NCBI GenBank assembly: GCA_041946685.1
Contig: JBHGAV010000027.1
Location: forward strand, 1-53,326
Direction of reading: 5' to 3'
DNA from: JBHGAV01 sp041946685
GTDB taxonomy: Bacteria; Acidobacteriota; Terriglobia; Bryobacterales; Bryobacteraceae
DNA: 53,326 nucleotides
This document shows positions 7,736 to 16,289 of this stretch, in pieces. The notes under the pieces are model-generated. The model made no database searches. It was given only the letters and a program-made list of their open reading frames with translations, and had not been told where the DNA came from. The translations under genes and the position numbers were made by a program. Position 1 is the first letter of the stretch. Every line of letters starts with the position of its first letter.

Positions 7736-9262
7736 ATGTGGAGACACCTAATCCGATGGCATTTGGCGGCCATCGCAGTTTGTTGTACATTCTGCCCGCT
7801 GTCGGCGTTCGCCGGCATCTCGCCCTCGATAACTGAAATCAACCTTGGGTCGTTTCCCGTGGACCAGTATTCCACGAACGTGATGAACAATGGGATCTTC
7901 CCCAACTGTCCCTCCGACGTTTCCGTAAGGGATTGCGTCAAGCGCTGGTTCAACAACAATCCTGGGTTTGGCACGGTCTACCCTGGCAACTACGTCAGCC
8001 AGGGTGTGACGGGCGTTCGCTTCTTCTTCGCTCTCGGCGGGGGCGGCGGCACTGGTGCTGGCGGCACCAGCACGCCGTTCAATGCCGACGGCAGCGTCAG
8101 GTCGGCTTGGCTCACGAACCTTAGCAACTTCTTCTACGACTTGAAGCAGTCCGGGATTCTCCGCGTGACCCCCATGCCGGTAATGACTGGCATTTGGTCG
8201 GGTACGGGGAGCCTGGCGGCAGAGCCGGCGCAGCGCGACTCCTGCGGCACTGAAGACAAGACTCTGTACTTCTTCAAATGGCTGCCGTTTGGCCTGGAGT
8301 ATCATGCGGATGCGAATGATTATTGGCCCGATGAGAAGGACAACAACGACGCGTACAACTGCGCGGCTGCCAACGACGTGAACTTCTGGGGTTGGTCAAA
8401 ACTGTTCAACTTGATCGACCAGATCCTGGCCAAAGCTCAACTGAGACAACTGACTGTGGAGGAGTTCGAGCTGGAGAATGAAGTGGACCTTTTCTACTTC
8501 ACTGTGCAGGCGCGGCTGATCTACGACAACACGACGAACACGAAGGTGATTGAGTCCATCGGGGAGAAGATGTCGGCCCACGGCTTCAGCTCACGGCGGG
8601 TGACAGTTTCGGCCGGGGTACACAGGTCGGCTGACGAAAACGGGGGCCACTGCGGTTCCTACTACGGGGATTCGGCGATGATCCTCGGCACCTCCGAGTT
8701 GTTAGCGGCTTTCGGAGGAGCAAAAATCGGCGCGCCTGCACACGTTGATTGGCTCTATAACGAACTGCTGTTGCCGTGCGACGGTTCTCTGCCATACTGT
8801 GGCCCCCCAGGTTCCCCCGGGTGGTACGAATGCGTCACCGGGACAATGGTTGAGGTTCCCGTCACGCAGGCTGTCCCGACCGTAACCGATATGCACTCCA
8901 CCATGTGTGTACTGAACTATCCCGGCGGAGACTGTGCCTGGAGCGTACCATCCGCCGCGACCGCCAAGACGCTCTACGATGATGTGTATTCGTACCTCTA
9001 CTATCGGGGCCTTTTGGCCAACCGGGTCGTGTTCGGCGAGACCAATCCTACCCAGGTGAGTGGAGTGAGCTGCGATGACATCCCGGCAGCATACGTGGCC
9101 GCAAGAGCACAAGACAACGTCGACGGGTACAAGAACCTCACCTCTCCCCCTGAGCGGCTCTATCAGCTCGATGCGTCAAACGTAACGATGCGGGTGTGGA
9201 ACAACACCCGGCTAGATTGCTACCCCCAGCCGATGCAAGTGAACCCCCCTTATGGGCCATAG
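7736..9262 (+). CDS. Secreted glycosidase-like protein (TIM-barrel, clan GH-A-like), uncharacterised
   Basis: A 508-residue exported protein. Start chosen at ATG 7736 because a GGAG box lies 7 bases upstream and it begins the signal peptide (HLAAIAVCCTFCPLSAFAG); ATG 7730 is an alternative. The mature part has many Cys and aromatic residues. Two segments resemble the catalytic strands of clan GH-A hydrolases: FELENEVDLFYF (an N-E pair, candidate acid/base) and VVFGETNP (candidate nucleophile Glu). VTPMPVMTGIW looks like an early barrel strand. No specific family can be named, so the activity is an inference. Base composition looks less GC-rich than flanking genes, and the gene sits behind the poly-G promoter, both consistent with accessory status. 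Confidence 0.6.
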   Translation: MWRHLIRWHLAAIAVCCTFCPLSAFAGISPSITEINLGSFPVDQYSTNVMNNGIFPNCPSDVSVRDCVKRWFNNNPGFGTVYPGNYVSQGVTGVRFFFALGGGGGTGAGGTSTPFNADGSVRSAWLTNLSNFFYDLKQSGILRVTPMPVMTGIWSGTGSLAAEPAQRDSCGTEDKTLYFFKWLPFGLEYHADANDYWPDEKDNNDAYNCAAANDVNFWGWSKLFNLIDQILAKAQLRQLTVEEFELENEVDLFYFTVQARLIYDNTTNTKVIESIGEKMSAHGFSSRRVTVSAGVHRSADENGGHCGSYYGDSAMILGTSELLAAFGGAKIGAPAHVDWLYNELLLPCDGSLPYCGPPGSPGWYECVTGTMVEVPVTQAVPTVTDMHSTMCVLNYPGGDCAWSVPSAATAKTLYDDVYSYLYYRGLLANRVVFGETNPTQVSGVSCDDIPAAYVAARAQDNVDGYKNLTSPPERLYQLDASNVTMRVWNNTRLDCYPQPMQVNPPYGP

Positions 9263-9314
9263 TCTACGGGGAAGACAGCATCTGGGCGGAAACGAGTAAA
9301 TGGAGGGAAACGTC

Positions 9315-10058
9315 ATGTCAAGAAGATTCGTAATGCTTTCGTTGCTCCTGCTTGCCGGACTTGGTGTGATTGCCGCGGCTTCTGCCGGCAGCGAACCGGC
9401 AGCAAGAATCGAAGGTGTGGTCGTGACCGGAGACGGTTCGCCGATAGCCGGCGCCCGGGTGCTGTACAACAACGTCTCCAAACTCGAGCGGGATGGAATG
9501 GGCCGGCTCGTCATGCGCGAGGTCCCTATCAGATCGAGCGTCAGGACGGACGCCGGTGGCAAGTTCTCGATCCCGGGCCTGCCAGCCGGGAGCTATTACC
9601 TTTGTGCCTCCGGAACCAAGTCAAATCACCTGCGTTCCTGCGAGTGGGACCAGCCGTCTATGAGGGTGGAACTGTCCGAGGCCCAGCGCCTTGGCGGAGT
9701 CAGGCTCCTCGTGGCCGAAGGGACGATGCTGGTTTTCCGGGTACGGGATGCCAGAGGGGTGATTCAGGACACAGCCGCGGGACCCGTCGTGGACGGTAGA
9801 TTGCCCCTGGCCGGCGGCAACTTCCGGATCGGCGTCATGTCGGGGCTGAGGTATGCAGAGGCCCGGTTTGCTGCCCAGGACGGTGATGTGCGCGAGTACG
9901 CCGTCGCCGTGCCGAAGGACGCCTCGCTTCGGGTCGTGGCCGATACGCCACTGTCAATCCGGGATGCCGCCGGGCGGAGCGTTCAGACCCGCGAGCCGAG
10001 TTTTGCGGTCAAAGTCAGTGGCGAAAGCAGGCTCGCCGTGGCGCTGGAGGTCGAATGA
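9315..10058 (+). CDS. Secreted protein with a carboxypeptidase-regulatory-like (Ig-like) domain
   Basis: A 247-residue exported protein. ATG 9315 has GGAGGG at the proper distance and starts the signal peptide (RFVMLSLLLLAGLGVIAAASA). The first mature segment is a typical CarboxypepD_reg/Cna-B-like unit: ARIEGVVVTGDGSPIAGARV, then TDAGGKFSIPGLPAGSYYL. Such domains are non-catalytic beta-sandwiches common in secreted and surface proteins of Acidobacteriota. A second beta-rich half shows no known family. The stop overlaps the start of the SBBP gene (ATGA), so the two are translationally coupled. Bases 9624-9666 are repeated at 12931-12973. Confidence 0.7.
   Translation: MSRRFVMLSLLLLAGLGVIAAASAGSEPAARIEGVVVTGDGSPIAGARVLYNNVSKLERDGMGRLVMREVPIRSSVRTDAGGKFSIPGLPAGSYYLCASGTKSNHLRSCEWDQPSMRVELSEAQRLGGVRLLVAEGTMLVFRVRDARGVIQDTAAGPVVDGRLPLAGGNFRIGVMSGLRYAEARFAAQDGDVREYAVAVPKDASLRVVADTPLSIRDAAGRSVQTREPSFAVKVSGESRLAVALEVE
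9624..9666 (+). repeat. 43-bp repeat, copy A (within CDS)
   Basis: Matches 12931-12973 at 37 of 43 positions without gaps. Here it encodes the NHLRSCEWDQPSM part of the carboxypeptidase-regulatory-like protein. Confidence 0.7.
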
Positions 10059-12922
10059 GAGAGGCGGCCAAAGGGCGATCGATGGGTCACCGAAACGCTT
10101 TGCTGCTGGCGGCCTTGCTTTTGTCGCTCACCGCCGGGCCACTCTTGCCCGCAAGCCGCGCTCACGGGCCCGGCCCACTACTCGCGTACCCGGGCCAGAC
10201 CGGCCTCGGTTTCGAGGCCAATGTCGGCCAGTTTGACCGGCATGTCCGCTATGTCCTGCGCTCCGGAAACACGGATCTACTGCTGACCGGCCAGGGCGCC
10301 TATGTGGTCTTCCGCGATCCGGCCGGGAAGAAATCCGCAGTCGAAATGAAGTTTGCCGGTGCTAGCCCCGACACGCGGGTTGAAGGTGAGGAGAAGCTCA
10401 CTGCGGTCACCAACTACTTGGTGGGGCCGGACCCGGCGCGGTGGGTCACCGGCGCGCCGCACTATGCCAAGGTAAGGTACCATGGCGTCTATCCCGGCGT
10501 GGACCTGATCTTCCGGCGCGAAGGTGAGCGGCTTGAGTACGACTGGCTGGCCGCGCCAGGCGCGCGCCTCGACCTCGTTCGGCTGGCTTTTGAAGGCGCC
10601 GATTCCGTGGAGGTGGATGCGGGCGGGGCACTGGTAGTCCGCAAGGGCGCCTTCGAATTGCGCCACCGGCGGGCGAGCGCCTGCCAGGAGGTCAGGGGTG
10701 TTCGAAAGCCGGTAGAGGTCACTCATCGGCTGCTCGGCAGGTTTGAAGCGGGGCTTGAGATAGCCACGTACGATCCTCGCAATGCGCTTGTAATAGACCC
10801 CGTGTTGGAGTACGCGACAGTGTTCGGTGGAAGCGGGATCGTCAGAGACGTGATCGGCAATTATCTTTTTGACACCGTAAACGGCATGACCGTGGATCGT
10901 CAGGGTAACGTCTACCTGGCAGGCCTGTCGCGGTCGGTCGACTTCTCTCCGTTTACGAAATCGTTCGGGGCAGACACAACGGGGGGATTCGCCGCCAAGT
11001 TGAACCCGCAGGGCGCGGTGGTCTATGTGACACTGATAAGCCTCTATAGCGGAGCGGAAGCAATCGCGGTCGATGACGACGGTTGCGCCTACCTCGTAGG
11101 GGGCGCGCTCCTGGCGGGCATCCCCGTCCCCCTTACCAGCCTGCTCCTGGCGCCTCAAGCCACCGGCGGTGTATTCATCGGCAAGTTGAATCCGTCAGGC
11201 TCGGCGTTTGTCTATGCCACCCTGGTTGGTGGAGACGACAGCACGGGCCGTGCGATCGCCGTCGATCGGGATGGCGCCGCCTATGTGACCGGACTTACGA
11301 ACTCAACCAGCTTTCCGACTACGCCCGGAGCGGTGCAAACGCGACCGGGCAGCCAGTGGTCCAACGGCGACGCTTTTTTGATCAAGCTGCGCCGGGATGC
11401 AAGGGCGCTGCTGTACTCCACCTATCTTGGTGGGAGCAACTACGACGGTGGCACGGCCATCGTCTTGGACGGCGACGGGAGCGTTGTTGTTGCCGGCAGA
11501 ACATCCTCGACGGATTTTCCAGTTACACCCGGCGCGTTTCAAATTGCCTGCGGCCCATATGCGGAGTCGTTGAGCTGCGGCGGCGGCTTCGTTGCCAAAC
11601 TCAATCCGGCCGGAACGGCCCTGGACTACTCCACCTACCTTCACAGCCTTCAGGTTGCTGGAATTGCCCTGGATTCCAGCGGCCACGCCTACGTGATCGG
11701 CGACACTTCTCGGAGGGACTTCCCGACCACCCCGGACGCATTTCAGGCCACAGGCCGGTTCAGCCTTCCATTGCCTAGTAAAGCCGTTGTACTGAAGCTC
11801 GACCAGCGCGCCGGGCTTGTCTACTCAACCTTTCTCGGCGGCTCGAATACCGAATTCGGGGGCGGGATCGCGGTCGATCCTGCCGGCAATGCTTACGTCG
11901 CCGGCCGGACAAACTCGCCGGATTTCCCGCTGGTGCGGCCGCTTCAGGCAGCCTACGTGGGGGAGAAGTGCTTCTATAACGGGCCAACTGTCCCGTGTTT
12001 CGACGCTTTTCTGGCGAAACTGAACCCCGATGGCAGCGGCGTCGACTATTCCACGTATTTCGGCGGCTCGCGGGACGAGCATGTCGCCGGAATTGCCCTC
12101 AACGGCCCCGACGTCTATCTGGCTGGAACATCGCGCTCGACGGACCTTCCGGCGACTTCCCGAACCCCGAAGGGCGGCTTGATGGTGGTGAGGATCAGCG
12201 AGCGGGCGGACGCGCCGGTCTTCACAGAGGCGTCAACCACGAATGCGGCGAGCTTCGTGTCGGGCCTGACTCCAGGTGGCGCCGCCACCATCTTCGGAGC
12301 AAACCTGTCGGTGGCCAGCGGAATACTCGCGGCTCATTCTCTGCCGTTGCCAACTTCGCTCAATGGGACCTCGGTCGCCGTAAACGGAATCCTGGCGCCG
12401 CTGCTGGCAATCGCTGATGTGGACGGCCGGGAGCAGATCAATTTCGTGGTGCCTTGGACGATAGCCGGCGAGCAGGAGGCCACCGTCCAGGTGGTCAACA
12501 ACGGATTGGCGAGCCTGCCGGTGCGCGTGCCAGTCCTTCCGGCGCAGCCCGGCATGTTCCTGATTGACGGCGTGCACGCGGCGGCTTTGCACGGGATGGG
12601 ATACTCGCTTGTTGGCGCAGAGCTTCCCGCGCGGCGAGGCGAGGTGGTCCTGCTTTATGCGACCGGCCTCGGCGCGGTGGATCCTCCGGTGGCCGACGGC
12701 GCGCCGGCGCCAGCGGATCCGCCGTCAAGGACGTTGACGCTGCCGGAAGTTGTGATCGGAGGCATCCCCGCGGAAGTGCAGTTTTCCGGGTTGGCTCCGG
12801 GCTACGCGGGCCTCTATCAGTTGAACGTCCTCGTTCCGGCAGGCGTTGCCGCAGGAGATGCCGATGTGGTCATCACCATCTCCGGTCAGGCAAGCAATGC
12901 GGCTAAGCTCCCGGTGCAATAG
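10055..12922 (+). CDS. Secreted SBBP-repeat beta-propeller protein with Solibacter-type C-terminal domain
   Basis: A 955-residue exported protein (the ATG at 10082 is an alternative start at the signal peptide). Residues about 45-240 form the N-terminal module found with SBBP repeats (GLGFEANVGQFD...YVLRSG). Then come at least six SBBP units with the pattern hDxxGNhYhhGxTxSxDFPxTxGAhQ, for example AVDRDGAAYVTGLTNSTSFP and AVDPAGNAYVAGRTNSPDFP, predicted to build a beta-propeller. The last 230 residues are the Solibacter-type Ig-like domain (TNAASFVSGLTPGG... TSVAVNGILAPLL... REQINFVVPW). No catalytic residues are evident; a surface binding or adhesion role is inferred. The start overlaps the preceding stop, showing an operon. 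Confidence 0.85.
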   Translation: MREAAKGRSMGHRNALLLAALLLSLTAGPLLPASRAHGPGPLLAYPGQTGLGFEANVGQFDRHVRYVLRSGNTDLLLTGQGAYVVFRDPAGKKSAVEMKFAGASPDTRVEGEEKLTAVTNYLVGPDPARWVTGAPHYAKVRYHGVYPGVDLIFRREGERLEYDWLAAPGARLDLVRLAFEGADSVEVDAGGALVVRKGAFELRHRRASACQEVRGVRKPVEVTHRLLGRFEAGLEIATYDPRNALVIDPVLEYATVFGGSGIVRDVIGNYLFDTVNGMTVDRQGNVYLAGLSRSVDFSPFTKSFGADTTGGFAAKLNPQGAVVYVTLISLYSGAEAIAVDDDGCAYLVGGALLAGIPVPLTSLLLAPQATGGVFIGKLNPSGSAFVYATLVGGDDSTGRAIAVDRDGAAYVTGLTNSTSFPTTPGAVQTRPGSQWSNGDAFLIKLRRDARALLYSTYLGGSNYDGGTAIVLDGDGSVVVAGRTSSTDFPVTPGAFQIACGPYAESLSCGGGFVAKLNPAGTALDYSTYLHSLQVAGIALDSSGHAYVIGDTSRRDFPTTPDAFQATGRFSLPLPSKAVVLKLDQRAGLVYSTFLGGSNTEFGGGIAVDPAGNAYVAGRTNSPDFPLVRPLQAAYVGEKCFYNGPTVPCFDAFLAKLNPDGSGVDYSTYFGGSRDEHVAGIALNGPDVYLAGTSRSTDLPATSRTPKGGLMVVRISERADAPVFTEASTTNAASFVSGLTPGGAATIFGANLSVASGILAAHSLPLPTSLNGTSVAVNGILAPLLAIADVDGREQINFVVPWTIAGEQEATVQVVNNGLASLPVRVPVLPAQPGMFLIDGVHAAALHGMGYSLVGAELPARRGEVVLLYATGLGAVDPPVADGAPAPADPPSRTLTLPEVVIGGIPAEVQFSGLAPGYAGLYQLNVLVPAGVAAGDADVVITISGQASNAAKLPVQ

Positions 12923-12930
12923 CGAAGCGA

Positions 12931-12973
12931 AACCACCTGCGCTCCTGCGAGTGGGGCCAGCCGTCAGTGAAGG
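12931..12973 (+). repeat. 43-bp repeat, copy B (intergenic relic)
   Basis: Copy of 9624-9666 with 6 mismatches, now lying just after the SBBP stop. It still translates as NHLRSCEWGQPSV and then meets a stop within a few codons. It looks like the remains of a second carboxypeptidase-regulatory-like gene or an ectopic copy. Confidence 0.65.
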
Positions 12974-12983
12974 AGGAATAGCG

Positions 12984-14544
12984 GTGAACGGCGTCCGGTA
13001 TGCGCTGCTGTTGTGGCTTAGCCTCAGTACGGCCGCTGCGCAGAGGCCTGTTGTTTACCCCGGCGGCATTGTCAACGCGGCGTCATTTGCCCCCGCGGGC
13101 ACTCCCGGCAGCGCCGTGGCTCCCGGTTCATTGGTGTCGATCTTCGGCACAAATCTCGCGACGGTAACCATGTCGGCGGACAGGACCCCGCTGCCGCTCG
13201 CGCTGGGGGGGGGACGTCCGTGACCATAGACGGCATCCCCGCGCCTTTGCTCTACGTCTCTCCGGGCCAGATCAACGCCCAGATGCCGTGGGGAGCCACT
13301 ATAGGTAGCATGCTAATAGTACCGAGCCTGCCGGTTCCAGTGGTTGTTACCACGGCTGCCGGCGCCAGCGATCCTGCACTGGTCAAAGTCACCAAAAGCG
13401 GCCTTGGGATCTTCACGCTGGACGGAAGCGGTTGCGGCCGGGGCGCGGTCCAGAATGTTGCCGCAGACGGCACGGTTTCGCTCAACTCCCCCGAGAACAG
13501 CGCCGAGCCGGGTAGCATCGTCACGGTTTGGGGAACCGGCCTGGCCACCGTGTAGTCGATACCGCCGGATGGCGAACCCGCGCCCAGCGATCCGCCGACA
13601 GAATCCTACATGGTACCTGGAGGACTCCTCTACGACAGGCCAGTGGGGGTCTGGGGCGGACTCGCGCCGTCTCTGGTAGGTGTTACCCAGTTCAACGCTG
13701 GCGTGCGGGATTTCGAGGGCTGCGCCGTTCCCTTGCGCGTGTGGCTGCTAGGGTCGATGAGCCAGCCGGTGCCGGTGAGTATCCGTCGCGGCGGTGGGGC
13801 GTGCGTGGACCCGCCGCCGGACAGCTACGGATTAGTTACCTGGACCAGGTCCGTCACGATCGGCGCGACCACCACTACCCGCGAAACCCTGACCGCCGAG
13901 TTCCCAAAAGCCGTCAACCTGCGGCTCCCCGATTACCCTGCACAGACGGGAGTTGTAGGTTATCGCGAGCGCGGGCTCCCACCCGCCGAGGGGCCCGAGT
14001 GCGAGTGGACGCGGCCCGCGATTCTGGATGCCGGCACGCTGGTGATCACATTACCCAGCAGCCCGTCGCAGGTAGTTCCTCGCGGCGGCGGGGCAAGTAC
14101 GAAGCCGTGCTTGCGCCGGGCACGATCCGTTCCGGACGCTTCAGCGTCATAAGCCCCGTCGGTGCAGAGGTGGGATCGTTCGCGACGGAAGTGAATGCGC
14201 CCGTCCCGATCACCGTAACTAGCATGTTCTCGCCGGACACCGCGTTTGGAGTGAAGCCCGTGACGGTGGCATGGACGGGCGGCAGCGCGGACAGCCTGGT
14301 GGATGTGGCGATCTACTCCAACTACTTTGGGCAGCGCAAGAGACTACGGGTGGTCGTGCCGGCGTCCACGGGCAGATTCATTTTCGCGTTCGAGTACGGT
14401 CTGCCTTTTCCGCTTGGCAGCAGTCTCGAGATCGTGGTGCGCCAAATCGCCCCGGAGCCGGTGACCTTTCAGGCGCCCGGACTGACGCTTGGCGGACGCC
14501 ACACGGTGGCTTACGAGACTCGCTTCGCCGGTCTGAAGCGGTAG
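12984..14544 (+). pseudogene. Disrupted secreted protein with Solibacter-type C-terminal domain
   Basis: Three lesions split one reading frame. It starts at GTG 12984 (AGGAGG upstream) with a signal peptide, then PGGIVNAASFAPAGTPG, and frameshifts at a 9-G tract (13205-13213): seven or ten Gs would restore ALGG...TSVTIDGIPAPLL. The next frame carries VSPGQINAQMPWG and runs to an in-frame TAG (13553-13555), after which the homologous pattern continues (PPDGEPAPSDPPTESYMVPGG). A +1 shift in the GGGG near 14092 then leads into KYEAVLAPGTIRSGRF and on to the stop at 14544. The nonsense codon argues for true decay, while the G-tract alone could be a phase switch or a sequencing error. The intact version would be a secreted Ig-like protein of about 520 residues. 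Confidence 0.75.
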
Positions 14545-14558
14545 GCCTGAGCCTTACG

Positions 14559-14584
14559 GAACCGCTCCCTGCCGGTCGCGGTTC
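14559..14584. repeat. Palindromic REP-like element between convergent genes
   Basis: GAACCGC (14559-14565) and GCGGTTC (14578-14584) form a perfect 7-bp stem with a 12-base loop. It lies between the end of the broken secreted gene and the convergent oxidoreductase. The right half and the following GGTGC recur at 29521-29552 inside hypF, suggesting a dispersed repeat family. It may also serve as a bidirectional terminator. Confidence 0.45.
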
Positions 14585-14594
14585 GGTGCCTGCG

Positions 14595-15809
14595 CTAAAA
14601 CGGCAGTATCTCCTCCCGTACCGGGTCGAAGTTCAGCCTGCGCTTCTGCACGTAGCTGATGTTGCCCAGGTGCGACGCCTGTGCGCTCCGGTGGCCGATA
14701 AGCACGTCTCCGGCTGGCAGCTTGCGCGAACGGACGCACTCCAGGAAGTTCTTCACATGAGAAACGGTCAGTTCCTCGGGATAGGCCTTCACCACCGTCG
14801 GCTGCGCTCCCCGCCCGGCAGGGGTGAATTCGTACCGGCGCCGGTCGATGTAGAGCCTGCCCTCGGTGCCGCAGATCTCCACGGCCTCGCCCGTAATGCC
14901 CGGAGCCAGCGTGGCCTCGAATGTAGCCGTGTAGTCTCCTCCGTACTCCAGAAGGACGTTGATGGTGTCGGGTGCCGTTCGCCCGTCTTTGTAGTAATAC
15001 ACGCCGCCCGCCGCGGCTGCGGAGGTGGGGATCTCCTTGCCGAGGAACATGTGGACCACGTCGATCCAGTGGGTGAACAGGTCGGTCACCTGGCCGCCGC
15101 CGAAGTCGAGGTAGGCCCTCCAGTTGTAATACTGCTGAGGATCATAATCCCTCCACCGGAGGGGGCCAAGGAAACGGGCCCAATCCATGTTGGACGGCTT
15201 CGTCTGCAACGATTGCGGCGCCTTGCGCAGGTGGTAGCCGTTGCCGTGCCACCAGGTCCGGGCCAGCGTCACCTTCCCCAGGCGCCCTTTGTCGATATAC
15301 TCCGCCTTGGCCTCCAGGTAGTGCTGGCCGCTGCGCTGCTGCATGCCGACCTGGCAGATGCGATCATTGATGCGCGCCGCCTTCACGATGGCTGGCCCCT
15401 CCTCGATGGTGAGGGTCAGCGGCTTCTCGCAGTAACAGTCCTTGCCGGCGTTCAGGGCATCGATGCAGTTTGCGGCGTGCCAGTGATCGGGCGTCGCGAT
15501 CAGGACTGCATCCACCTCCTTCAGTTCCAGAAGTTTCCTGTGGTCCCCAAACGTCTTCGCCTGGGGCGCATTCTTCCTGGCAAGGTCGATCTGGAGGCCG
15601 TAGATGTCGCACAGCGCCACCACCGCTACCGCCGGGTCCTTAAGAAAGCAGCCCATGTCGAAGCGCCCGCGGTCCCCGCAGCCGATCACGCCGAGCCCGA
15701 TTCTGTCGTTGGCTCCCATCACCTGCGAGTAGGACGCGGCCGACATCGCCATCGCGCTGCCGCCAACCGTCTTCATAAAATTGCGCCGGTCAAATCCTGC
15801 ATTAGACAT
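14595..15809 (-). CDS. Tat-exported Gfo/Idh/MocA-family oxidoreductase
   Basis: A 404-residue NAD(P)-dependent oxidoreductase. The N-terminus is a twin-arginine signal (FDRRNFMKTVGG), so it is exported folded. The Rossmann motif is GLGVIGCGDRGRFD, then ALCDIYG, VDAVLIATPDHWHA and the family EKPLT motif (CYCEKPLTLTIEEG), whose Lys is catalytic. The C-terminal half fits the Gfo/Idh sugar-binding domain (DFGGGQVTDLFTHW). Members of this Tat-exported subgroup usually act on sugars or inositols. A TATAAT box (15816-15821, minus strand) lies only 6 bases before the ATG, so the mRNA is probably leaderless. A relic of a second copy lies at 7394-7489. Confidence 0.88.
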   Translation of the reverse strand: MSNAGFDRRNFMKTVGGSAMAMSAASYSQVMGANDRIGLGVIGCGDRGRFDMGCFLKDPAVAVVALCDIYGLQIDLARKNAPQAKTFGDHRKLLELKEVDAVLIATPDHWHAANCIDALNAGKDCYCEKPLTLTIEEGPAIVKAARINDRICQVGMQQRSGQHYLEAKAEYIDKGRLGKVTLARTWWHGNGYHLRKAPQSLQTKPSNMDWARFLGPLRWRDYDPQQYYNWRAYLDFGGGQVTDLFTHWIDVVHMFLGKEIPTSAAAAGGVYYYKDGRTAPDTINVLLEYGGDYTATFEATLAPGITGEAVEICGTEGRLYIDRRRYEFTPAGRGAQPTVVKAYPEELTVSHVKNFLECVRSRKLPAGDVLIGHRSAQASHLGNISYVQKRRLNFDPVREEILPF

Positions 15810-15815
15810 GTGCGA

Positions 15816-15821
15816 ATTATA
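15816..15821 (-). promoter_or_regulatory. -10 box for the oxidoreductase (leaderless transcript likely)
   Basis: Consensus TATAAT on the minus strand, 6 bases upstream of the ATG at 15809, so transcription should begin at or next to the start codon. No Shine-Dalgarno site fits in between. Confidence 0.5.
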
Positions 15822-15855
15822 CAACGCGCAGCCACTAATCTTGAGGAGGACGGAA

Positions 15856-16239
15856 TTGATCACCAAACACAAGTTCGCCGCGCTTGCGGTCACTCTCCTG
15901 CTCAGTCTGGCGGCGAGCGCCGGGCCGCCCGCCCGCCCGCCGGCCAAACCCTCCATGACGGACCTCGAACTGGAAAACGCCATACGGCAGCGGTTTGCCA
16001 GGTCCAAGAGCGCCGAGGACAAGTTCACGGTCCGGGTGCAGGGCGGGGTGGCGACTCTCGAGGGCAAGACCGCTGTGGTCCAGCGAAAGAGTGCCGCGAC
16101 CCGCATGGCCAAGGCCGCCGGAGCCAGGCAAGTCGTCAACAAGATCCAGGTGGACGACGCCGCCCGCCAGAAGGCCGCGGCGTCTCTGGCCACCGGCAGG
16201 CGCCGGGCCCAGGTCAAGCGCAGCGACGTAAAGCGCTGA
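15856..16239 (+). CDS. Small exported BON-domain protein
   Basis: A 127-residue protein starting at TTG 15856 behind a strong GAGGAGG site; the longer open frame would run back into the divergent oxidoreductase promoter. The signal peptide (KFAALAVTLLLSLAASAG) is followed by a Pro/Ala linker and one BON domain: TDLELENAIRQRFARS, VRVQGGVATLEGKT, and GARQVVNKIQVDD. BON domains are alpha/beta modules often attached to the outer membrane or binding phospholipid. The C-terminus is very basic (RRRAQVKRSDVKR). The role is probably envelope maintenance, but this is not shown by the sequence. Confidence 0.75.
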   Translation: MITKHKFAALAVTLLLSLAASAGPPARPPAKPSMTDLELENAIRQRFARSKSAEDKFTVRVQGGVATLEGKTAVVQRKSAATRMAKAAGARQVVNKIQVDDAARQKAAASLATGRRRAQVKRSDVKR

Positions 16240-16251
16240 GAAGGAAGGTGC

Positions 16252-16257
16252 TACAAT
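16252..16257 (+). promoter_or_regulatory. Extended -10 box for the PPIase gene
   Basis: TGC-TACAAT extended -10 element, 33 bases before the ATG at 16290. The same TGCTACAAT nonamer is the predicted -10 of the metK riboswitch promoter. Confidence 0.4.
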
Positions 16258-16289
16258 CGGACATATCCTCATCTAAGGATCTTGTCCGC

